A stretch of DNA of 64,000 bases from Vespa crabro (lineage: Eukaryota > Arthropoda > Insecta > Hymenoptera > Vespidae): the NCBI RefSeq assembly GCF_910589235.1, contig NW_025813595.1:558001-622000 (forward strand), written 5' to 3'. The notes below the pieces were generated by a model. That model saw nothing but the letters and a program-made list of their open reading frames with translations, did no database searches and was not told the DNA's origin. Of this stretch, positions 56,701-64,000 are shown piece by piece. The position numbers and the translations under genes are program-made. How positions within the stretch are numbered: position 1 is the stretch's first letter; every line of letters starts with the position of its first letter.

Positions 56701-58800
56701 ACGATAATAACGATAGTAACGACAATAATCATAATTATAATAACGTTAAAACAAATAATATCTTCGTCAACGATAATAATAATAACAATAATATCAATAA
56801 AAACGATAGTAACGTTAATAATAATATTACAAAAAAAGGATAATAAGGATAATAATAATAATAATAACAATAATAAAGGTCATAACGACATTAATAAGAA
56901 TAAAAATAATAATAATAATAATAATATCTATGATAACGATAACTATAAAAATAATATTATTCATGACAATAATACCAATAAAAACGGTAATAACTATAAT
57001 AATAAATACGATAAAGTCGATAATATCAATAAGATTATTAACAATTTTAGCGATTATATCGTTAATAATAATAACAATATTAACGATAATATCGATAAAA
57101 TTAATAACAATATTAACGATCATATCTATAAAAAAAATAATAATAATAATAATAAAAGTAATAACGATAGTAGAGATAACAACAATGATAATAATAATAA
57201 CGATAATAAGAATAATAAAGTTAATAAAAATAATTATAATAAAGATAACAACGATATTGACGATAATATTGATAATAAAATTAGCAATTATAACGATAAC
57301 AAACGACAATAACGATAGTAAAGATAATAATGTCTTTAATAACGATAATTACAATAATAATAATAGTAACGATAATAATAATAATAATAATAATAATATT
57401 GAGAAAGACAAGAACGATATTAACGGTAATAATAATAATAATAAAGATAATTACGATAATAACGATAATAATAATAACAATAATAACGATAATAACGACA
57501 TTAACGTTAATAATAATTACAATAATAACGATAATAACGACAATAATGATAACAAGGAAAATAATTATAATAATAATATCAATAGAAACGATAAAAATGG
57601 AAATACTTACGATAATAACGATAATAACGTTAATAACGATTATAACCATAATAAAATTAATAACTATATTTACGTTAATAACAATAATGATATCAGCAAT
57701 AATAGCGACAATAACGGTAACAATAATAATAACATTATTGACAATATTATCGATGATAACGATAATAAGAATAACGGTAATGACAATAATAAAAATAATA
57801 GTAATAAAAATGATAATTATAATAACGTTAATAATAATAACAATGATAACGGCAATAATAATAATAATATTAATAAAGATATTAGCAATAATAATAGTAG
57901 TAATTAATAACTATTATAACGAAATTAACGATAATAACGATAACAATAATAACGATTATTACTATAATAACTAAAATAATAAAAACGAGAGACGATACTA
58001 GTAAAAATAATAATACCGATAAGAACGATAATAAATTTAATAATAATAAAAAGAATAACGATAGTAAGATATTAACGATATAAACGATGATAAAACCAAA
58101 AATCACGAAAATAAGGGTAATAATTATAACAATAATAACGATAATAACTACAATAATTATAACAATAACAACGATAATAAAAATAATAAAGATAATAAGG
58201 ATAATAACGATAAAACGATAATAACGATAATAATAAATATAGTAATAATAACAATAATAACGACAATAACGATAATAATAATAATAATGATAATAGTAAT
58301 AAAAACGATAATAATAAAAATAATAATAATAACAATAATAACGATAATAGTACATGTAATAATAATACTAATAACTATTATAACGATAATAACGATAATA
58401 ATGATAATAATGATTATAATAACAACGATAATACCGATAATGGTATTATTAATAATATCAATAATAACTATATTTACGAAAATAATAATAACAATAATAT
58501 AGAAAAGAACGATATTATCTATAATAACGAAATTAATAATAATGATATTAACTATAATAACGATGAAACTATAAAAACCACATCAATATTACGGATAATA
58601 TTGATAATAATAATAATGATAATAGCAATATTAACGATAATAAAGATATTAACGATAATAATGATAAAGATAATAACGATAATAATAATAATAATAATAT
58701 CTAAAATAACAATAATTACCATAATGACTATAATGACTATACTAATAATATCAATAATGACGATTATAATAATATCTATAATAAAGTTAATAACGATATT
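56700..58800 (+). repeat. Triplet satellite with short shared pieces
   Basis: GATAAAGTCGATAATATCAA near 57009 belongs to a piece found at least eight times. AACTATATTTACGTTAATAA near 57661 matches 48108. Islands ACGAGAGACGATACTAG (about 57986), CAAAAATCACGAAAATAAGG (about 58097) and AAAACCACATCAATATTACG (about 58576) look unique. Phase slips are frequent at 57.9-58.5 kb. No gene. Confidence 0.6.
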
Positions 58801-58915
58801 AACGATAATAATGATAATAACAATAAGACCGATAGTAATGATATGATAATAACGATTACTGTAATGATAATATTACCAATAGTTTCAATAATAACGATAA
58901 TGACGTTAACAATAA
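58770..58915 (+). repeat. ~110-bp direct repeat, partner about 63195-63340
   Basis: CAATAAGACCGATAGTAATG at 58821 matches 63246, a shift of 4425. The next ~85 bases, through ATTACTGTAATGATAATATT and CCAATAGTTTCAATAATAAC, differ by one or two bases only (ATATGAT against ATACGAT). The high identity over complex text suggests a recent copy. Confidence 0.85.
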
Positions 58916-60775
58916 TAAAAATAATGACGATTTTAACGATATTACGATAATAGCAATAACGATAATAAGGATAAAAATCTTAACAATAATAACGATATTA
59001 AAGATTTTAACGATAAACATAATAAGGATATTAACGATTATAACGATAATAATGATAATAATAATAATAATAATAACATTAATAAAGTTAATAGCGTAAA
59101 TAGCGATAATAGCGATAATACTTATAATAATTATAACGAATATAACGATAATATCGATAATAACGAAAGGAATGATAATTTAATATCGATAGTAACAATA
59201 ATGACGACCAAGATGATAGTAACGATAATAATAATAACGATAATAACGATGATAATAATAACGATCATAAAGTTAATAATAAAAATCAAATTAAAGGTAA
59301 TAACGCTAATAACAATACTAACGATAATAGCAATAATAATAATAACGATATTAAGGATAATATCGGTAATAATTGTAACAATATTAACAATAAAAACGAT
59401 AATAACAATAACAACAAAAACATAAATAACGATATTAACTATGATAAAATTTATAATAATAACGACAATGACGATAATAATGATAATAATAGAAGTAATA
59501 ATATCAATATTATGAGTATTAAATATAATAATGATTATAATGATAATAGCAGTAGTTATAATAACAGTAATAACAATAATAACGATAATAACGATTATAA
59601 CAATGTTAACGATAATAATATTAACGATAATAACAATAATAACTATAATAATATTAATAATAATAATAAAAATAACAACGCTATTAACGATAATAATGAC
59701 AGTAATAATAATAATAATAACGAAGTTAACGTTAACAATTATAATACCGATAATAACGATAATAACAATAATAATAATAGTATTAATTACGATAATGACG
59801 ATATTAACGATAATTATAGTAGTAATAACAACGATAATATTAGTAATAATAACAATAATAACAATTATAGCGATAATAATGTTATTACCGATAATAATGA
59901 TAATTATAATATTCATAGTAACTATAATAAGAATATTATCCATAATAATAATAACAATAATAACGATAATAACGATAATAACAATTATAAAAGAAGTATT
60001 AATAACAATATTAAGAATAATAACAATAAAAACGATAATAACAATAAAAATAGTAGTAATATAAAAAGTAAAAATTAAAATAACGATGAAAATGATTTTA
60101 ACAATAATAATAATGACTATAAATAGGATAATATCGATAATAATAATAACATTAATAACTATAATTACGAAAATAAAGATTATAACGATAATAATAATAA
60201 GAGTAATATTAACCAAAATAAAGGTAATAAGGACACAATAATAATAATAATAATAACGATAATAAAGGTTATAACGATAGAAATAATAGAAAAATAACAA
60301 TAATATCAATAATAATGTTAAAAAAGATAATAAAGATAATATCATTAATAATAATAACAATAATAATGATAATAGCTATAAAAAAAATAACGATATTAAC
60401 GATAATATTGACAATATTAAAGATAATAATGATAATAATGTTAAAACGATAATAATTATTATAATTATAGTAGTAATAACGTTAATAACGTTATTAAAAA
60501 TAAAAATAGTAAGGACAATATCTATAATAATAATAAAATTCATAACCTTAATAACGTTAATAACGATAATATCGGTAAGAATAGTGAAATTGATAACTCT
60601 AATAACGATAATAAAGATATAATATTATAAATAATAACGTTAATAACGATTAAAAAGGAAATAATAATAATTACAATATCGAAAGTAACGATAATAACGG
60701 TAAAAACGATAATAACAATAGTAATAATACTAGTAATAATTATAATGGTAATTACGATAATAAAAATAATAATAA
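58915..60775 (+). repeat. Satellite mosaic of several block fragments
   Basis: About 59340-59460 (AAGGATAATATCG, AATTGTAACAATATT, ATAAAATTTATAATAATAAC) resembles 9860-9970, 17415-17535 and 35865. About 59880-59945 (GTTATTACCGATAATAATG) resembles 10563-10640 and 36527. About 60280-60345 (AATAGAAAAATAACAATAAT) resembles 52499-52560. The frame 59512-60078 is Asn/Asp-rich repeat text. Confidence 0.65.
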
Positions 60776-60985
60776 TAGTTATAATAGCATTATAACAATA
60801 ACAACGATAACAACGATAATGACGATATCTATAATAACGATAAAAAAGACAATAATAATAACAATATTAATTTCATTTATAACTATAGTAACGATGATAA
60901 CCATAATGACGATAATAACGATAATATCGATAATAATAATAATAATAGTAATGACAGTAATAACGATAATAACGTTAATAACGAC

Positions 60986-61022
<37 letters not shown>

Positions 61023-61135
61023 GTAATAATAATAACGATAATAAAGATAATGACGACAATAATAATAATAATAATAATAATATTAATAATAATAACGTTA
61101 ATGACAATAATAACGATAATAATAATAATAACAAT
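60775..61135 (+). repeat. Fragment of the 7.1/33.1 kb module
   Basis: TAGTTATAATAGCATTATAA near 60777 and the ATCTATAATA then AAAAGACAATAATAATAACA that follow parallel TAGTTATAATAACATTATAA at 7129 and 33127. Divergence is higher than between the 7.1 and 33.1 kb copies. An imperfect AAT run of about 40 bases follows at about 60985-61030. Confidence 0.68.
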
Positions 61136-61470
61136 AATATTCAACACTATAATAACAATAATAACGGTTATGTTAAGAATAATATTAATAATATTAACGA
61201 TATTAATGATAATAACGAAATAATCGATAATAATAATTACAATAAAAACGATAATAACTTCAATAATGATAATAATAATAATAATTATAACGATAATAAC
61301 GATAATTTCGATAATAACAATATTAATAAGAGCGATAGAAACGTTAATAGTAATAATTATTAATTCGATAATAATGATATTAATGAAAATAACTATAATA
61401 ATATTAATAAATATAACAATAATAACGATAATAAAGATATCATTAATAATATAAATAACGATAATGCCGA
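61135..61470 (+). repeat. Third copy of the 23.4-23.65 kb module
   Basis: ACGGTTATGTTAAGAATAAT near 61164, AATCGATAATAATAATTACA near 61222, ATTAATAAGAGCGATAGAAA near 61322 and GATATTAATGAAAATAAC near 61376 line up in order with 23410, 23467, 23568 and 23622, and with 53495-53720. The divergence is moderate. Confidence 0.75.
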
Positions 61471-62579
61471 TAATAACCTTAATAATAATTATAATAACAA
61501 TAATAATAATAATAACCACGAAAATAACGATAATAACGATAACAATAATAATAACACTAACAATATAAATAATTACAATAGTAACGATAATAACATTATG
61601 ACGATAATAATAATAATAAAATTAACGATAATAGCGATAATGAAGATATAAACGATAATAAGAATAATAATATTATAGTTATTAACGATAGAAACGACAA
61701 TAAAGATAATAACAATTATAATTATAAAGATATTAATGAAAATAACGCTAATAATGATAATAAAGACAATAATAATAATAGTAATAACGACAACAATGAT
61801 AATAACGATAATAATAATATCGAAAGTAACGACAATAATAATAATAATAATAATAACGATAATAATGATAATAACGATAACATCGGTAATAATAAAAACA
61901 ATAATTTCGATATTAACGACATTAACGATATAATAATAATAATAATAATTTCGTTAATTATGTTAATTACGAAAATATCGGTAATAACCACGATAACGGC
62001 GAAATCGATAATTAACAATAAAATTGATAATAACGATAATAACGACATTAAATGTAATAATAATAACGATAATAACGATAATATCGATAATAATAATAGC
62101 GACAATGACGACAAAAGTAATAATAATATTAATGGTATTAACGGTAATAACAATAATAGTAATTATAATAATATCGGTAATAACGATAATAACGTATAAT
62201 AATAATTACAACAATAAGAATAATAATAATAAAAATAAAAACGATGATAACGATATAGACGATAATAATAATAATATTTACAACGATGTTATGTGTAATA
62301 ACGATAACATCGAGAATAATAAAAATAATATCTATAATAACGATAATAATGATAATGAAATTAATAATAATATCTAGAATAGCAATAATAACGATAATAA
62401 AATATTAATAGTAATAAGAATAAAGATAATATCGATAATAACGATAATATCGATAATAATTATAACAAAAATAACGACGATAATAATAATCATAATCGGT
62501 AATAAGGATAAATACGATAACATCGATAATAATAATTGCAATAATATCGATAATAACTATAATAACGACATTAATAATG

Positions 62580-62634
<55 letters not shown>

Positions 62635-62870
62635 GGATAATAACAATAATTACGATAATAACGATAATATCGACAATGATAATAATAATATTAACGATAA
62701 TAATGATAATAACGATTATAATAATAATAATAACATTAAAAACAATAAAAACGATAATAACAATAATTATAATATCATTACAAACAATAATATCGCTAAT
62801 AACGATAAATACGATAATAATTATAACAATTATATCGACTATAACGATTAGAAATTTAATACTATTAACA
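61470..62870 (+). repeat. Triplet satellite with two short partners
   Basis: About 62085-62160 (GACGACAAAAGTAATAATAA) matches about 31790-31860. About 62404-62440 (ATTAATAGTAATAAGAATAA) matches 7862 and 33954. Islands TTTCGTTAATTATGTTAATT (about 61949) and CACGATAACGGCGAAATCG (about 61989) are notable. No gene. Confidence 0.6.
62580..62631 (+). repeat. AAT microsatellite, about 17 units
   Basis: A pure AAT run between ATTAATG and ACAAGGATAATAAC. No paralogous run was found nearby. Confidence 0.82.
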
Positions 62871-63195
62871 ATAATATTGCTGACAACGATAATAACGATA
62901 ATTATAATCATTACATATAGATAATAAGGATTATAATGATAAGAACGAACATAACTATATAAAAGCAAATAACGGCAATTATAATAATAATAATAGCGAT
63001 AAAGACGATAATGACGATAATAACGATAATGATGATAATAAGAATTATAATAATATCGATATTAACGATAATGGTAATAATAATAATAATGATAATAACG
63101 ATTATAATAATAATAATAATAACGATAAAAGCTATGAAAGCGATATTAATAATAATAACGTTAATAAGGGTACTAACGATAGCAACGATAATAAA
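62870..63195 (+). repeat. Fragment of the 17.0/43.2 kb module
   Basis: GATAATAAGGATTATAATG near 62921 and GAACGAACATAACTATATAA near 62944, followed by AATAACGGCAATTATAATAA, match 17043-17120 and 43186-43260. It is more diverged than those two are from each other. Confidence 0.75.
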
Positions 63196-63589
63196 TATTT
63201 CAATAAAAACGATAATAACGATATTAACGATAATAATGATAATAACAATAAGACCGATAGTAATGATACGATAATAACGATTACTGTAATGATAATATTA
63301 CCAATAGTTTCAATAATAACGATAATGACGTTAATAATAAAAATAATAAAAAAATAATAACGATATTAACGACAGTAAAGATAAAAATAAAATAACAAAT
63401 AATAAAAATAACAATTACAGTAATAACGATAATTACTATAAGAAAGAGAACAATAATAACGATCATAGCGTTAATAACGATAATAATAATAGCAATAATA
63501 GCGATAACATTGTTAATAACAATAATCGTAATAATAACAATAATAGTGGTAATAACGATGACAACGATAATAATAATAACATTAATAAA

Positions 63590-64000
63590 GATAATAACGA
63601 TAATATCGATTATAATAATAACAATAAAATCGATAGTGTTGATATTAATGATAACTTTAATAACATTAATTACGATAATAACGACAATAGAAATAATAAT
63701 AATACCCATAATAATATTAACAATAATAACGATAATGAAGATTTTTACGATAATAATAATAACGATATTCATGAAAATAACGATAATAATGATAATAACG
63801 ATACTAATAAAAATAATAATAACAATAATAACGGTAATAACGATTATAATGATAATAACTATAATAATGATATTAACAATAAGAATAAAAGTAATAATAA
63901 AGACATTAACGTTATGAACGATATTAACGATAATAATATTAGCAATAATAACTATAATAACTATATTAAAAATAACAATAATATACGATAACAAAGATAA
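63590..64000 (+). repeat. Third copy of 8.37-8.85 kb, cut by the window edge
   Basis: AACAATAAAATCGATAGT near 63619, AACGACAATAGAAATAATAA near 63679, GAAGATTTTTACGATAATAA near 63737, GATTATAATGATAATAACTA near 63841 and TACGATAACAAAGATAA at 63984 follow the order of 8374, 8430, 8516, 8671 and 8831. The second copy is at 34450-34896. The last landmark is spaced 26049 and then 29104 bases apart. The match is still running at base 64000, so the array goes on beyond the window. Confidence 0.82.

Larger units (their letters stand above)
1..64000 (+). repeat. Degenerate AAT/AAC/GAT triplet satellite filling the whole window
   Basis: Almost every base can be read as a chain of AAT, AAC and GAT triplets on the plus strand, often as the 9-mer AATAACGAT. 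Common one-step variants are AAA, AGT, TAT, ATT, ACT, CAT and GTT. Two hand-counted 60-base samples give A33 T20 G4 C3 (61-120) and A32 T18 G4 C6 (45241-45300). The A-rich strand is the plus strand throughout. Occasional one-base indels shift the triplet phase and often a later one restores it. The unit has stop codons in only one of six frames, which explains the many long open frames of Asn/Asp, Ile/Thr or Ile/Val. No stretch has ordinary coding composition. No tRNA, rRNA, transposase or intron-exon structure was recognised. This looks like satellite or intergenic DNA of a eukaryote; the species is not identifiable. Confidence 0.93.

Noticed and set aside
1..64000. Poly(A) signals (AATAAA), TATA-like boxes and bacterial -10 like hexamers
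   Set aside because: These hexamers arise constantly from AAT/ATA text and carry no information here.
1..64000. CRISPR array
   Set aside because: No constant repeat of 25-40 bases with regular unique spacers is present; the periodicity is 3 and 9 bases.
1..64000. Telomeric repeat array
   Set aside because: The unit has no G-rich strand cluster such as TTAGGG or TTGGGG, and the repeat is degenerate.
1..64000. Repeat-induced point mutation as the source of the A+T richness
   Set aside because: Classical RIP in fungi turns CA to TA, yet CA remains abundant in AACAAT and CG is plentiful. Heavy RIP is not supported, though a mild form cannot be excluded without counts.
1..64000. Transposon or retroelement
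   Set aside because: No terminal repeats, target-site duplications, or frames with reverse-transcriptase, integrase or transposase motifs were seen, and no block is inverted.

Overview
I see no gene in this window. All 64 kb is a degenerate, very A+T-rich triplet repeat built from AAT, AAC and GAT on the plus strand, often arranged as the 9-mer AATAACGAT. Hand counts give A33 T20 G4 C3 at 61-120 and A32 T18 G4 C6 at 45241-45300, so G+C is below one fifth and the plus strand is A-rich. CG dinucleotides are common for such a composition. The long open frames come from the repeat itself. AAY/GAY reads Asn/Asp, ATA/ACG reads Ile/Thr, and the minus strand reads Ile/Val, Leu/Ser or Tyr/Arg. Only the plus frame that reads TAA is closed, so five of six frames stay open by chance. 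A substitution count between two 97%-identical copies of the best Asn/Asp frame gives 9 replacement to 1 silent change, which argues against coding.

The organism cannot be named. Tens of kilobases of gene-free triplet satellite point to a eukaryotic nuclear genome with A+T-rich intergenic or heterochromatic DNA, such as a fungus, protist or invertebrate. Nothing resembles bacterial, phage, plasmid or organelle gene organisation, and I found no rRNA, tRNA, CRISPR array or transposase.

The real structure is above the triplet level. Rare islands that break the triplet rhythm act as landmarks and show that the window is a mosaic of segmental copies, all in the same direction. The largest pair joins about 6.5-25.3 kb to about 32.6-55.4 kb. 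The offset is about 26.0-26.1 kb up to 19.5 kb, then 29.7-30.1 kb after roughly 3.5 kb of extra sequence in the second copy (45.7-49.3 kb), which looks like unequal crossing-over. Inside this, a block of about 3.5 kb occurs three times (about 0.16-3.6, 11.0-14.7 and 37.0-40.9 kb). The first copy is clearly the most diverged, so an ~11 kb duplication seems to predate the ~26 kb one. Shorter modules recur elsewhere, and the last ~400 bp match 8.4-8.85 and 34.4-34.9 kb, so the array continues past the right edge.

Finer features include perfect AAT runs of 18-22 units that vary between copies, a 9-bp unit repeated three times at 52381, a 31-bp tandem duplication at 29751, a 159-bp tandem duplication at the left edge, two AT-dinucleotide patches, and the one clear patch where the strand polarity flips (about 7052-7093, a snap-back-like inverted insertion). 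The most informative findings are the duplication history, the uniform orientation, the CpG-decay-like spectrum of unit variants and the single inverted patch.
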